From NCBI RefSeq assembly GCF_021401125.1, contig NZ_JACBFQ010000007.1, positions 1-64,000 of the forward strand: a DNA stretch of 64,000 nt, given 5' to 3'. Made by a program: the position numbers and the translations under genes. The notes under the pieces were generated by a model. The model did not search any database. It was given only the letters and a program-made list of their open reading frames with translations, and was not told where the DNA came from. Positions 19,005 to 27,558 of the stretch are shown here, in pieces; the first letter of the stretch is position 1; each line of letters begins with the position of its first letter. Source of the DNA: Xanthobacter sp. NM-59. Lineage in GTDB: Bacteria; Pseudomonadota; Alphaproteobacteria; Rhizobiales; Xanthobacteraceae.

Positions 19005-20846
19005 ATGCACGGCGAGGATCACGCGCTGTTCGTCGCGGCGCTGGCGCTTTTGACAGCCGCGGTGATCTCCGTTCCCCTCGCCAAGCGGCTCGGCTTCTCC
19101 CCCATCGTCGGCTACCTGCTGGTCGGCATCGCCATCGGCCCCGTGGGCTTCAACGTGGCCGACCCCTCGCTCGTGTCCACGGTGGCCGAGCTCGGCGTGG
19201 TGATGCTGCTGTTCCTGATCGGGCTGGAGCTCAAGCCCTCGCGGCTGCTGTCCATGGGCCGCTACATTTTCGGCCTGGGAGCGGCGCAGCTGCTGCTGAG
19301 CGGGCTGGCCTTCGCCCTGCTGGCTTTCTTCGTGTTCGGTTTCGGCCTCGCGGCGGCCATCGTCAGCGGCATGGCGCTTTCGGTGTCCGGCACCGCCATC
19401 GCCCTCCAGCTTCTCAACGAGCGGGAGGACCTAGCCACGCCCTATGGCCAGCGGACCTTCTCCATTCTTCTGTTCCAGGACATCGCGGTGGTGCCGCTGC
19501 TGGCGCTGGTGCCGCTGCTGGCGCCGGGGGAAAGCAAGCTCGCCCGCGACCCGATCACGGCCATGCTCAATGCAGGCACGGCCATCGTCGCCATCGCCTT
19601 CATCGTGGTGGCGGGGCGCTACCTGCTCAACCCCCTGTTCCGGGTGCTGGCCCGCTCCGGCGCGCGCGAGGCCATGACGGCAGCGGCCCTGCTGGTGGTG
19701 CTGGGCGCGGCCGGCCTGATGGAAGCGGCCGGCATGTCCATGGCGCTGGGGGCCTTCCTGGCCGGCCTGCTGCTGTCCGAATCCACCTTCCGCCATGAGC
19801 TGGAAGCCAATGTGGACGCCTTTCGCGGCCTGCTGCTCGCCATGTTCTTCATGAGCGTGGGCATGTCGCTGAACGTGGCCGTGGTGGTGGACCATATCGG
19901 CCCCCTGCTCATCGGTACGGTCCTGGTGTCGCTCACGAAGGGCGTGGTGGTCTATTCGGTCTTCCGCAACGACAATATCCCCCCGCAGCAATCGGCCCTG
20001 GCCGCAGTGGTGCTGCTGCCAGCGGGCGAATTCGCGTTCGTGCTGTTCCCGCTCGGCCTCAGCACCGGGATCCTGAAGCCGGACCAGGCGGATTTGCTGA
20101 TCGCCATGGCTGCGCTCACCATGATTGTCGGCCCCCTGCTGTTCGCCGCCATGGGGCTCGTCCTCCCGCGCATCTCGCGGGCCGCGCCGGAGCCGCAGGC
20201 CGATGATTTTTCCGATGCCGACGGCACGGTGCTGGTGATCGGCTTCGGCCGGTTCGGGCAGATCGTGTCCCAATGCCTGCTGGCGGAAGGCGTGGGCGTC
20301 ACCATCATCGACAACGATGTGGAGATGATCCAGAGCGCCGGCCGGTTCGGCGTCCACATCTATTATGGCGACGGCACCCGGCTGGAGGTGCTGCGCGCCG
20401 CGGGGGCGGAAACCTGCAAGGTCATCTGCGTGTGCGTGGATGACAAGGAAGACGCCAACCGCATCGTGGAGGTGGTGAAGGCCGCCATTCCCGGCGCCAA
20501 GCTGTTCGTGCGCAGCTATGACCGCATCCACTCCATGGAGCTGATGCGGCTGGGTGTGGATTTCGAGATTCGCGAGACGCTGGAATCGGCGCTCGGCTTC
20601 GGCGGCCGCACCCTTCGGGCCCTGGGTGTGAGCGCGGAGGGCGCCAACGCGCGGGTGGCGGACGTGCGCGCACGTGACCGCAGCCGGCTTGAGCGCCAGC
20701 TCGAGGAAGGCATCTTCGCGGCGCCCGAGCTGGTGCGCGGGCGCAAGGTGGAGCCCGAACCGCTCCACACCCCGGAGAAGCCCGCCCGCCCGCTCAATCC
20801 CGAGGCTCAGGACATCCTGAGCCATGAGACCGAGTTCTCCGGCTAG
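19005..20846 (+). CDS. CPA2 family monovalent cation:proton antiporter with TrkA-N domain (KefB/KefC-like)
   Basis: 613 residues from ATG 19005 (MHGEDHALFVAALALL). Residues about 1-390 form a Na+/H+ exchanger-type membrane domain with roughly twelve helices (PLAKRLGFSPIVGYLLVGI, GMALSVSGTAIALQLLNERE, FRGLLLAMFFMSVGMSLN). Residues about 410-530 form a RCK/TrkA-N nucleotide-binding domain starting VLVIGFGRFGQIVSQCLL, with DNDVEMIQ. The Arg/Glu-rich tail (ARDRSRLERQLEEG) is soluble. The protein probably exports K+ in exchange for protons, gated by a nucleotide or glutathione-type ligand. No ancillary kefF/kefG flavoprotein gene is adjacent. Confidence 0.9.
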   Translation: MHGEDHALFVAALALLTAAVISVPLAKRLGFSPIVGYLLVGIAIGPVGFNVADPSLVSTVAELGVVMLLFLIGLELKPSRLLSMGRYIFGLGAAQLLLSGLAFALLAFFVFGFGLAAAIVSGMALSVSGTAIALQLLNEREDLATPYGQRTFSILLFQDIAVVPLLALVPLLAPGESKLARDPITAMLNAGTAIVAIAFIVVAGRYLLNPLFRVLARSGAREAMTAAALLVVLGAAGLMEAAGMSMALGAFLAGLLLSESTFRHELEANVDAFRGLLLAMFFMSVGMSLNVAVVVDHIGPLLIGTVLVSLTKGVVVYSVFRNDNIPPQQSALAAVVLLPAGEFAFVLFPLGLSTGILKPDQADLLIAMAALTMIVGPLLFAAMGLVLPRISRAAPEPQADDFSDADGTVLVIGFGRFGQIVSQCLLAEGVGVTIIDNDVEMIQSAGRFGVHIYYGDGTRLEVLRAAGAETCKVICVCVDDKEDANRIVEVVKAAIPGAKLFVRSYDRIHSMELMRLGVDFEIRETLESALGFGGRTLRALGVSAEGANARVADVRARDRSRLERQLEEGIFAAPELVRGRKVEPEPLHTPEKPARPLNPEAQDILSHETEFSG

Positions 20847-21102
20847 GGCAACCTTCCACAACCCTTCGTGATTTTGACGCCGCCATGGCGTAAGCTGTCG
20901 TCGACAGCCGCCTGACGGCATGCTCCACCGAGAGCGACCTCCATCCGCTGCGGCATCAGCCTTCCGGAGCGGTTGCCAAAAATGCCTGCGCATCCCATGC
21001 GGGTGCGGAACAACAAGAACCGCGGTTCGCGGACGAGGAAACGGACCGGAACCGGCGGGGCGCCATCTCAGCCTCCAGGCGGCAACCGGCGGAGGAGGTT
21101 GG

Positions 21103-22137
21103 ATGGATCAGTTCGTGGAGCTGCTGCGCGCCGCTCAAGGGGGACAGGGGATGGAGAATCTTGCACGGGCCTATGGCCTGTCCGCTCAGCAGACCAAGGC
21201 TGTGGCCGACGCCATGATGCCCGCCTTCGCCGATGGCTTCCGCCATGTCGTCCAGTCGCCCGAGGCCATGGCATCCCTGATGGCGCTGATGCTCAGCGGT
21301 CCTTACGGCTCGTTCTACGGCCAGCCGGGCGGCTACGGCGCCTATGCCCAGCCCAGCCCGCCGCCGCCGCCCCCCTCGCAGCCGGACATCAACCAGGCCG
21401 GCGCCGATGCCCTCAATGCGGTGTTCGGCTCCAATGAGGTGAGCCGGGCGGTCGCCAACCAGGTGGCGGCCTCCACCGGGCTCGGCATCGCCATGGTGCG
21501 GCAGATGATGCCCACCTTCGCCAGCCTGTTCGTGGGGGGGCTCGCCAAGTCGCTCGCCGCCTCCGGCGCGCTGCAGACCATGACCGCCGCCCTGCTCAGC
21601 CGCATGCCCCTCGGCCTGCCGGAAACGCGGCCTGCCCCCATTTCCTCGGGCAATCCCTGGATTGACGCGTTCCTGGCCTTCTCGGCCACCACCGCCAGCA
21701 GCCCCAACTATTCCACCGGCAATCCGTGGGCGGATTCGTTCGCTCGGGCGATGTTCCAGCGCCCCCCCCAGCCGCAGCAGCGGGCCAACCCCGCCAATGC
21801 TTGGCAGGACGTGGTGAACGCCATGGCGAGCACCCTGGCCCAGGCGGGTGCCCCCGCACCGAGCCCGGCGGCTCCCCCGCCGCCGCCACCGCCGGTGCCG
21901 CCGCAGAGCGCCCAGGCCGATGCGATGGCGAACCCGTTGCAGCCCTTCCAGGAATTCTTCGCGAAGCTGTTCGCCCAGGGCTTTCCGCCGAACGTGCCGG
22001 GCGTTGACCGTCAGCCTTACACGGTGCCCGAATTCTGGCTGGACGTGCTGAACCGCTCGCGGCCGACGACGCCGGAAGCGGAAATCCTGCCGCCGGACAA
22101 GCCGCGCCTCGTGCAGAAGGGCGGCGACGGCAAATAA
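21103..22137 (+). CDS. DUF937 domain protein with Pro-rich linkers
   Basis: 344 residues from MDQFVELLRAAQGG; the start is decided by GGAGGAGG at 21091-21098 just before ATG 21103. The N-terminal ~190 residues are a DUF937/YidB-like helical domain containing LARAYGLSAQQTKAVADAMM and a second, related repeat TGLGIAMVRQMMPTFASLF. Low-complexity linkers of Pro (PPPPPPSQPD and PPPPPPPVPPQ) separate segments containing the repeated SGNPWIDAFLAF and TGNPWADSFARAM. A conserved C-terminus (YTVPEFWLDVLNRSRP) follows. No signal peptide is visible. Function unknown; cytoplasmic structural or interaction role is a guess. Confidence 0.83.
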   Translation: MDQFVELLRAAQGGQGMENLARAYGLSAQQTKAVADAMMPAFADGFRHVVQSPEAMASLMALMLSGPYGSFYGQPGGYGAYAQPSPPPPPPSQPDINQAGADALNAVFGSNEVSRAVANQVAASTGLGIAMVRQMMPTFASLFVGGLAKSLAASGALQTMTAALLSRMPLGLPETRPAPISSGNPWIDAFLAFSATTASSPNYSTGNPWADSFARAMFQRPPQPQQRANPANAWQDVVNAMASTLAQAGAPAPSPAAPPPPPPPVPPQSAQADAMANPLQPFQEFFAKLFAQGFPPNVPGVDRQPYTVPEFWLDVLNRSRPTTPEAEILPPDKPRLVQKGGDGK

Positions 22138-22230
22138 GCGACGCGGGGCGCCACTCCCGACGAGGCGGGGCGCCTTCGCCCCGCGCTTCCCGCATCAGGG
22201 GACGAGGCGGGCCATGATCGGAGAATCCAA

Positions 22231-22257
22231 AGCCCGCGAGGCGCACTCGCGGGCTTT
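22231..22257 (+). terminator. Rho-independent terminator after DUF937 gene
   Basis: A perfect ten-base-pair stem, AGCCCGCGAG / CTCGCGGGCT, with a five-base loop followed by TTT, about 95 bases after the stop codon. Confidence 0.85.
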
Positions 22258-22315
22258 TCCTTGCCGCCCCTTGCGCGGGCCACCGGGTGACGCCCGCGGC
22301 ACTGCCCGCACGACC

Positions 22316-22352
22316 AAAAAAAGACCCGCGCCGGTTGCGGTCGGCGCGGGTC
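22316..22352 (-). terminator. Terminator for the minus-strand DUF1127 gene
   Basis: A perfect ten-base-pair stem, GACCCGCGCC / GGCGCGGGTC, flanked on the left by AAAAAAA, which reads as a seven-T tract on the minus strand. It lies about 160 bases beyond the DUF1127 stop. Confidence 0.8.
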
Positions 22353-22398
22353 CAGCATCGGCGGGCTCCGAGGGGTGGACCCGCCGAGATCTCGGTCA

Positions 22399-22480
22399 AA
22401 GCGTTTTCGAGCGCGGTGACAACCGGTTTGCTCGAAGGAAGCGCATGGAAACAAAAGGATAGGCCGTTTTCGGGATTTCC
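22399..22480 (+). repeat. Dispersed palindromic intergenic repeat, copy B
   Basis: It carries the palindrome TTCGAGC (22406-22412) / GCTCGAA (22430-22436) around an ACCGGTTT core, then GGAAACAAAAGGATAGGCCG and a tail ending TTTCCATTAA. The same order of blocks occurs in copies C, D and E. Confidence 0.75.
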
Positions 22481-22511
22481 ATTAAAGCCCCGGACGTTCT
22501 GGCGTCGGCTC

Positions 22512-22874
22512 TCAGCCGCGCGCGGCCCTGGACGCGCGGTCGCGCTGGTCCAGGCACCGGGCGGCGCGCCGCTCGGTGGCACGCAGCACCAGGAGGCGGG
22601 TGGGGTCCGCCCCAAGGGGCTCGGACACCGCATCGCACACATCAGCGCGCGTGATGCCCATGTCCTTGAGCATGTGATCGTCGAGAGCAGCCAGGCGGGC
22701 CATGACGCGACGGTGTTCGAGCACGCGCCCCGCGGCCTTGAGCCAGGACATCGCACGGGTGTTGGCGCGGGTGATACCAGCCATCGCCGCCAGAACCACG
22801 CAGGCGACCACCGCGCCCACCGGAGCCATCACCATTCTACGGGTTTCACCGTGCATGCTCATCGCCATCTCCAT
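22512..22874 (-). CDS. DUF1127 domain protein
   Basis: About 120 residues from the ATG at 22874 (MEMAMSMHGETRRMVM). A longer frame reaches 22997 but its extra N-terminus is Arg-rich and unconvincing; several in-frame ATGs make the start uncertain. A hydrophobic helix (APVGAVVACVVLAAMAGIT) precedes the YjiS/DUF1127 motif HRRVMARLAALDDHMLKDMG ITRADV, interrupted here only for quoting. This short motif occurs in small alphaproteobacterial proteins, some implicated in RNA handling or metabolism control. The gene is divergent from the LysR regulator, an arrangement common in Rhizobiales. Confidence 0.8.
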   Translation of the reverse strand: MEMAMSMHGETRRMVMAPVGAVVACVVLAAMAGITRANTRAMSWLKAAGRVLEHRRVMARLAALDDHMLKDMGITRADVCDAVSEPLGADPTRLLVLRATERRAARCLDQRDRASRAARG

Positions 22875-22999
22875 CACTGCGACACGGGATGCCGCTCTCC
22901 TCTGCTGAGCTGAATGTCGTGTCTTCCGAACGGCTGCGGGACCGGTCTTTTCCGGCGCCCTGCCGCGGAAGCGCGGCCCCTTGTGCCTCCTGCGCATGA

Positions 23000-23051
23000 A
23001 TCACGCTAGCGAATGTTATTCATCTCACATATCATTTTGCGTGATGGATAA
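23000..23051. promoter_or_regulatory. Inverted repeats between the DUF1127 and LysR genes (candidate operator)
   Basis: Two nested inverted repeats: ATCACGC (23000-23006) with GCGTGAT (23039-23045), and TTATTCATC (23016-23024) with GATGGATAA (23043-23051, one mismatch). The stretch is AT-rich against its surroundings. LysR regulators typically bind such dyads in the divergent promoter they control. If ATG 23044 rather than 23092 were the LysR start, the right arms would be coding. Confidence 0.35.
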
Positions 23052-23091
23052 GCCGAGGCCGCGAGAGCTCCGCGCGCCCGTGGGAGACGCC

Positions 23092-23973
23092 ATGACCGCC
23101 TTGCTCGATCCCGACCAGTTGCGCACCTTCGTCGCCATCGCCGAAACCGGCAGCTTCACCCGCGCGGCGGATGTGGTGCACAAGACCCAGTCGGCGGTTT
23201 CCATGCAGATGAAGCGGCTGGAAGATCGCGTGGGGCGCCCCCTGTTCGCCCGCGACGGCCGCGCCTCGCGCCTGACGGAGGATGGGGACCGGCTGCTGGA
23301 TTTCGCCCGCCGCATCGTGCGGCTGAACATGGAGGCGGTGTCCAGCTTCGCCGACATCGAACTTTCGGGGCGGGTGTGCCTGGGCGTGCCGGACGATTAT
23401 GCCGACCGCTACCTGCCGGACATCATGGCCCGCTTCTCACGCACCCATCCTTCGGTGGAACTGACGGTGATCTGCGAGCCGACCGCCGAGCTGGTGCAGC
23501 GCATCGCCGCCGGAACCATCGACCTTGCCATCATCACCGCCACCGAGATCACCTCGCGCAATGCCCAGGTGATCCGGCGCGAGCGGCTCATGTGGGTGTC
23601 GTCGGCGCGCCATGCGGTGCATCAGGAACCGGTGGTGCCGCTGGCGCTCGGCCGGCCCACCTGCCAGTGGCGGGATATTGCTGTCGCGCGCCTCGCCACC
23701 GCGGGGCGTGGCCATCGCATTCTCTATTCCAGCCCCAATAGCGGCGCGGTGGCGGCGGCTGTGCTTTCGGGGCTCGCGGTGTCGGTGTTTCCCGAATCGG
23801 GGTTGCGGCCGGGCATGCGGGTGCTGGGCGCCTCCGATGGCTTTCCGCCCCTCCCGCCCTGCGATATCGGCCTCTTGCGCAACCGCCACGAGCCCTCGCC
23901 CCTGGCCGAGGCCCTGGCCCAGCACGTCATCCAGGGGCTCGACAACCTCACGGAACAGGAAGCGGCGCAGTAG
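23092..23973 (+). CDS. LysR family transcriptional regulator
   Basis: 293 residues from ATG 23092 (MTALLDPDQLRTFVAIAETG), preceded by GGGAGA. An in-frame ATG at 23044 would add 16 residues before the usual LysR N-terminus, so is less likely. The winged helix-turn-helix covers residues 5-65 (GSFTRAADVVHKTQSAVSMQ MKRLE, split for quoting). The C-terminal effector-binding domain starts SGRVCLGVPDDYADRYLPDI. It belongs to the group I remember for regulators beside DUF1127 genes in Rhizobiales. It probably controls itself and the divergent DUF1127 gene; the effector is unknown. Confidence 0.9.
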   Translation: MTALLDPDQLRTFVAIAETGSFTRAADVVHKTQSAVSMQMKRLEDRVGRPLFARDGRASRLTEDGDRLLDFARRIVRLNMEAVSSFADIELSGRVCLGVPDDYADRYLPDIMARFSRTHPSVELTVICEPTAELVQRIAAGTIDLAIITATEITSRNAQVIRRERLMWVSSARHAVHQEPVVPLALGRPTCQWRDIAVARLATAGRGHRILYSSPNSGAVAAAVLSGLAVSVFPESGLRPGMRVLGASDGFPPLPPCDIGLLRNRHEPSPLAEALAQHVIQGLDNLTEQEAAQ

Positions 23974-24054
23974 CGCGCCTCCGGCAGCAGTGGGCCCTTG
24001 CCTGATGGGCGAAACCGCGGAACTCTTAGCCGCCGCCTTTCGCCCGAGAGAAAC

Positions 24055-25491
24055 ATGAAGCGCGCCCCTGCCCTGATCTGGTTTCGCGACGACCTGCGCC
24101 TGTCGGACAATCCCGCCCTCCACGCGGCGGCCGAGGGCGGTGGGCCGATCGCCGCCCTTTATGTGCTGGATGAGGATTCCCCCGGCATCCGCCCCCTGGG
24201 CGGCGCCGCGCGCTGGTGGCTTGCCGGGTCGCTGCGCTCCCTTTCCGCCCATCTCGGCCAGCATGGCGTGCGGCTGCTGCTGCGACGCGGCCCGGCGGCG
24301 CGCATCGTGCCGCAGCTGGCGGCGGAGCTGGGCGCGGAGCGGGTGCTGTTCAATGATCGTTCGGGCGCCGCGGAAGGCCGCGTGGATGATGAGATCACCG
24401 AACATCTGCGGCGCGAGGGGCTGCGGGTGGAGCGCTTCTGCGGCCACCTCCTGCATGCGCCGGGAACTGTGTTGACCGGCGCCGGCCGGCTGCCGCGCAC
24501 CTTCGCCGCGTTCCACCGGGCATGCCTTGCGTCGCCGCCGCCCGGTCCGCCCTTGCCCGCCCCGGGACATCTCGCGGCCGCGCCCACCGATCTTGCCAGC
24601 GAGCCCCTGGAGAGCTGGGGGCTGGAGCCGGAACGGCCCGACTGGGCGGGCGGCCTGCGCCTGGCCTGGCGGCCCGGGGAATATGCCGCGCAGACGCGCC
24701 TTGCCGGCTTCATCGAAGAAGGCCTCGCCGGCTATGAGCAGGGGCGGGACTTCCCCGCCCGCCCCAACGTCTCGCGCCTGTCCCCCCATCTCCGGTTCGG
24801 GGAGATCTCGCCCCGCCAGATGCTCACCGCGGTGACCTATGCGGGCGACGCCGCGCCCGGCAGCGACGCCCTGAAATTCACGGCGGAGCTTTATTGGCGC
24901 GAGTTCAGCCACCATGTGCTGGCGGCGATGCCGGACATGGCCTTGCGCAACATCCAGTCCGCGTTCGATGCCTTTCCCTGGCGCGAGTGCCCGGGCGAGC
25001 TGAAGGCCTGGCAGCGGGGCCTCACCGGCTATCCCATCGTGGATGCCGGAATGCGCGAGCTGTGGCAGACCGGCTGGATGCACAACCGCGTGCGCATGGT
25101 GGTCGCTTCCTTCCTGGCCAAGCATCTGCTCATCGACTGGCGCGCCGGCGAAGCCTGGTTCTGGGACACGCTGGTGGACGCGGACCCGGCGAGCAATCCC
25201 GCCAACTGGCAATGGGTGGCGGGCACCGGGCTCGACGCCGCCCCCTATTTCCGCATCTTCAATCCCGTGCTGCAGGGGGAGAAGTTCGACCCCCGGGGCG
25301 ACTATGTGCGCCGCTTCGTGCCCGAGCTCGCCGGGCTGCCGGCCGCCCTCATCCACAAGCCCTGGACGGCGGATGCGGCCACGCTGCGGCACGCCGGCAT
25401 CCGGCTCGGCACCACCTATCCGCTGCCGGTGGTCGACCATGCCGCCGCCCGCGAGCGGGCGCTGCGGGCGCTCAAATCAACGAAAATATGA
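24055..25491 (+). CDS. phrB: Deoxyribodipyrimidine photolyase
   Basis: 478 residues. The N-terminal antenna domain begins LIWFRDDLRLSDNPALHAAA (photolyase hallmark). The C-terminal FAD-binding domain carries ELYWREFSHHVLAAMP, the strongly conserved AGMRELWQTGWMHNRVRMVV, and YFRIFNPVLQGEKFDP. It repairs cyclobutane pyrimidine dimers using blue light with FADH- and an antenna cofactor. Length and motifs fit class I CPD photolyase; a cryptochrome/(6-4) type is less likely. It is a monocistronic-looking gene downstream of lysR, with an 81-base gap. Confidence 0.94.
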   Translation: MKRAPALIWFRDDLRLSDNPALHAAAEGGGPIAALYVLDEDSPGIRPLGGAARWWLAGSLRSLSAHLGQHGVRLLLRRGPAARIVPQLAAELGAERVLFNDRSGAAEGRVDDEITEHLRREGLRVERFCGHLLHAPGTVLTGAGRLPRTFAAFHRACLASPPPGPPLPAPGHLAAAPTDLASEPLESWGLEPERPDWAGGLRLAWRPGEYAAQTRLAGFIEEGLAGYEQGRDFPARPNVSRLSPHLRFGEISPRQMLTAVTYAGDAAPGSDALKFTAELYWREFSHHVLAAMPDMALRNIQSAFDAFPWRECPGELKAWQRGLTGYPIVDAGMRELWQTGWMHNRVRMVVASFLAKHLLIDWRAGEAWFWDTLVDADPASNPANWQWVAGTGLDAAPYFRIFNPVLQGEKFDPRGDYVRRFVPELAGLPAALIHKPWTADAATLRHAGIRLGTTYPLPVVDHAAARERALRALKSTKI

Positions 25492-25562
25492 TGTGTATTT
25501 TTCCTTGATACAGTGCGTTTTGAAGAGTTAGATTGAGCCCACTTTCTTTAAGGGCTTAATCG

Positions 25563-26594
25563 ATGACAATCCGTAATGGCCTTGTGGAATCCATTGGCAA
25601 TACCCCCCTCATCCGGCTGAAGCGTGCCAGCGAGCAAACCGGCTGCGATATCCTCGCCAAGGCGGAGTTTCTCAATCCCGGGCAATCGGTGAAGGACCGG
25701 GCCGCGCTCGGCATCATCAAGGACGCCATCGCGCGCGGCGCGCTGCGCCCCGGCGGGGTGATCGTGGAAGGCACAGCGGGCAATACGGGCATCGGCCTCG
25801 CGCTGGTGGCAGCTCCATTTGGCTTCCGCACCGTCATCGTTATTCCCGAGACCCAGTCCCAGGAAAAGAAGGACATGCTGCGGCTGGCCGGCGCCACACT
25901 GGTGGAGGTGCCCGCCGTGCCCTACTCCAACCCGAACAATTACGTGAAATATTCGGGCCGCCTGGCGGAAGCGCTCGCCAAGAGCGAGCCCAACGGCGCC
26001 ATCTGGGCCAACCAGTTCGACAATGTGGCCAATCGCCAGGCCCATATGGACACCACCGGCCCCGAAATCTACGCCCAGACCGACGGCAGGGTGGATGGCT
26101 TCATCTGCGCTGTGGGCTCCGGCGGCACGCTGGCGGGCATCGGCATGGCGCTGAAGGAACGCAACTCCGCCATCAAGATCGCCCTCGCCGATCCGCCCGG
26201 CGCCGCGCTTTATTCCTATTACACCACGGGCAAGCTGGCCTCGGAGGGCTCATCCATCACCGAGGGCATCGGCCAGGGCCGCATCACCGCCAATCTGGAG
26301 GGTGCGCCGGTGGATCTTGCGTTCCAGATCCCCGATTCGGAATCGGTGCCCGTCGTGTTCGACCTGCTGGAGCATGAGGGCCTGTGCGTGGGCGGCTCCT
26401 CGGGCGTGAACGTGGCCGGCGCCATGCGCCTCGCGCGGGAAATGGGCCCCGGCCATACCATCGTCACCATCCTTGCGGATTACGGCACGCGCTACCAGTC
26501 GAAGCTGTTCAATCCCGACTTCCTCCGCTCCAAGAACCTGCCGGTTCCCGGCTGGCTGGAACGCAAGGCGCAGGTGCCCAGCGTCTTCCTGTGA
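25563..26594 (+). CDS. cysK: Cysteine synthase A (O-acetylserine sulfhydrylase)
   Basis: 343 residues. The PLP lysine is in FLNPGQSVKDRAALGII. The substrate-binding loop is GTAGNTGIGLALVA. The PLP-phosphate loop is VGSGGTLAGIG. The C-terminus is extended (PDFLRSKNLPVPGWLERKA) as in several alphaproteobacterial enzymes. It makes cysteine from O-acetylserine and sulfide in the cytoplasm. The 71-base upstream region is AT-richer than average (25492-25562) and probably carries its promoter. A sulfurtransferase follows, so the pair may form a small cysteine/sulfur unit. The homologous cystathionine beta-synthase-like family cannot be fully excluded. Confidence 0.92.
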   Translation: MTIRNGLVESIGNTPLIRLKRASEQTGCDILAKAEFLNPGQSVKDRAALGIIKDAIARGALRPGGVIVEGTAGNTGIGLALVAAPFGFRTVIVIPETQSQEKKDMLRLAGATLVEVPAVPYSNPNNYVKYSGRLAEALAKSEPNGAIWANQFDNVANRQAHMDTTGPEIYAQTDGRVDGFICAVGSGGTLAGIGMALKERNSAIKIALADPPGAALYSYYTTGKLASEGSSITEGIGQGRITANLEGAPVDLAFQIPDSESVPVVFDLLEHEGLCVGGSSGVNVAGAMRLAREMGPGHTIVTILADYGTRYQSKLFNPDFLRSKNLPVPGWLERKAQVPSVFL

Positions 26595-26603
26595 CAGGCC
26601 TGC

Positions 26604-26636
26604 GACGCCGGGCCTGTGGACGAAGCGCCCGGCGTC
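26604..26636. terminator. Stem-loop between cysK and sseA
   Basis: A perfect ten-base-pair stem GACGCCGGGC / GCCCGGCGTC with a 13-base loop, without a T-tract. It may be a partial terminator or an mRNA end. Confidence 0.4.
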
Positions 26637-26706
26637 CGCCGACGGAGAGGACCGTCCCGGCTAGAACCATGGGGCAAACGCCCCACTCGCGACCAGGAGA
26701 ATGCGC

Positions 26707-27546
26707 ATGGCCGAAACCTCCCCCTTCGTTTCCACCGAATGGCTGGCCGCCAATCTTGGCGCGCCCGACCTCGTGGTGGTGGACGCCTCCTGGCACATGC
26801 CCGGCAGCGGGCGCGAAGGGGCGCCGGAGTTCCTGGCCCAGCACATTCCCGGCGCCGTCCATTTCGACATCGACGCCATCGCCGACCACTCCACCGACCT
26901 GCCCCACATGCTGCCGGACCCGCACAGCTTCGCCCAGGCGGCGGGCGCCCTGGGCATCGGCGACGGCCTGCGGATCGTGGTCTATGACAGCGTCGGCCTG
27001 TTCTCCGCGCCGCGAGTGTGGTGGACGTTCCGGGTGTTCGGCGCGCAGGATGTGATGATCCTTGATGGCGGCCTGCCGAAATGGCTGGCGGAGGGGCGCC
27101 CAGTGGACAATGGGCCGGCCCGCCGCGCCCCCGCCGTCTTCACCGCACGCATGGACCACTCCATGGTGGCGGACATCACCACGGTGGAGCGCGTGCTCGC
27201 CGCCGGCTCCGCCCAGGTGCTCGATGCCCGCAACGAAGCCCGCTTCCGGGGCGAGGCGCCGGAGCCGCGCGAGGGACTGGCCAGCGGCCACATGCCGGGC
27301 GCCTTCAACCTGCCGCACGCCCGCGTGGTGGAGAATGGCCGCCTGCTGCCGCCCGATCAGGTGCGCCCCATCATCGAGGCCACCGGGCTCGATCTGGCCC
27401 GCCCGGTCATCACCTCCTGCGGCTCCGGGGTCAGCGCCGCCATCCTCTGGCTGGCGCTCGAATCCATCGGCAAGCGCCCGCAGGCGCTCTATGACGGTTC
27501 GTGGACCGAGTGGGGTTCCAGCGGCAAGCCTGTCGCGGTCGGCTGA
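26707..27546 (+). CDS. sseA: 3-mercaptopyruvate sulfurtransferase (SseA-type rhodanese)
   Basis: 279 residues with two rhodanese domains. ATG 26707 fits the AGGAG at 26695-26699 better than ATG 26701. The first, inactive domain covers residues about 1-145 (VVVDASWHMPGSGREG, HIPGAVHFDIDAIAD, VYDSVGLFSAPRVWWTFRVF). The second has the active-site loop ITSCGSGVSAA, whose CGSGV[ST]A form is typical of 3-mercaptopyruvate rather than thiosulfate sulfurtransferases. It transfers sulfur from 3-mercaptopyruvate, a cysteine breakdown product, to thiol acceptors, consistent with the adjacent cysK. Confidence 0.92.
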   Translation: MAETSPFVSTEWLAANLGAPDLVVVDASWHMPGSGREGAPEFLAQHIPGAVHFDIDAIADHSTDLPHMLPDPHSFAQAAGALGIGDGLRIVVYDSVGLFSAPRVWWTFRVFGAQDVMILDGGLPKWLAEGRPVDNGPARRAPAVFTARMDHSMVADITTVERVLAAGSAQVLDARNEARFRGEAPEPREGLASGHMPGAFNLPHARVVENGRLLPPDQVRPIIEATGLDLARPVITSCGSGVSAAILWLALESIGKRPQALYDGSWTEWGSSGKPVAVG

Positions 27547-27558
27547 ACGCGCCTCCCC

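Larger units (their letters stand above)
22138..22511. other. Convergent intergenic region with two terminators and a repeat
   Basis: About 370 bases between the DUF937 gene and the convergent DUF1127 gene. It holds a plus-strand terminator (22231-22257), a minus-strand terminator (22316-22352) and repeat copy B (22399-22480). No gene seen. Confidence 0.6.

Noticed and set aside
19431-20993. A 520-residue minus-strand frame opposite the CPA2 antiporter
   Set aside because: His/Gln/Gly-rich shadow of the antiporter gene with no motif or ribosome site.
25492-25562. Possible riboswitch or leader before cysK
   Set aside because: Only 71 bases, with no conserved riboswitch core and no alternative hairpins that I could fold by eye.
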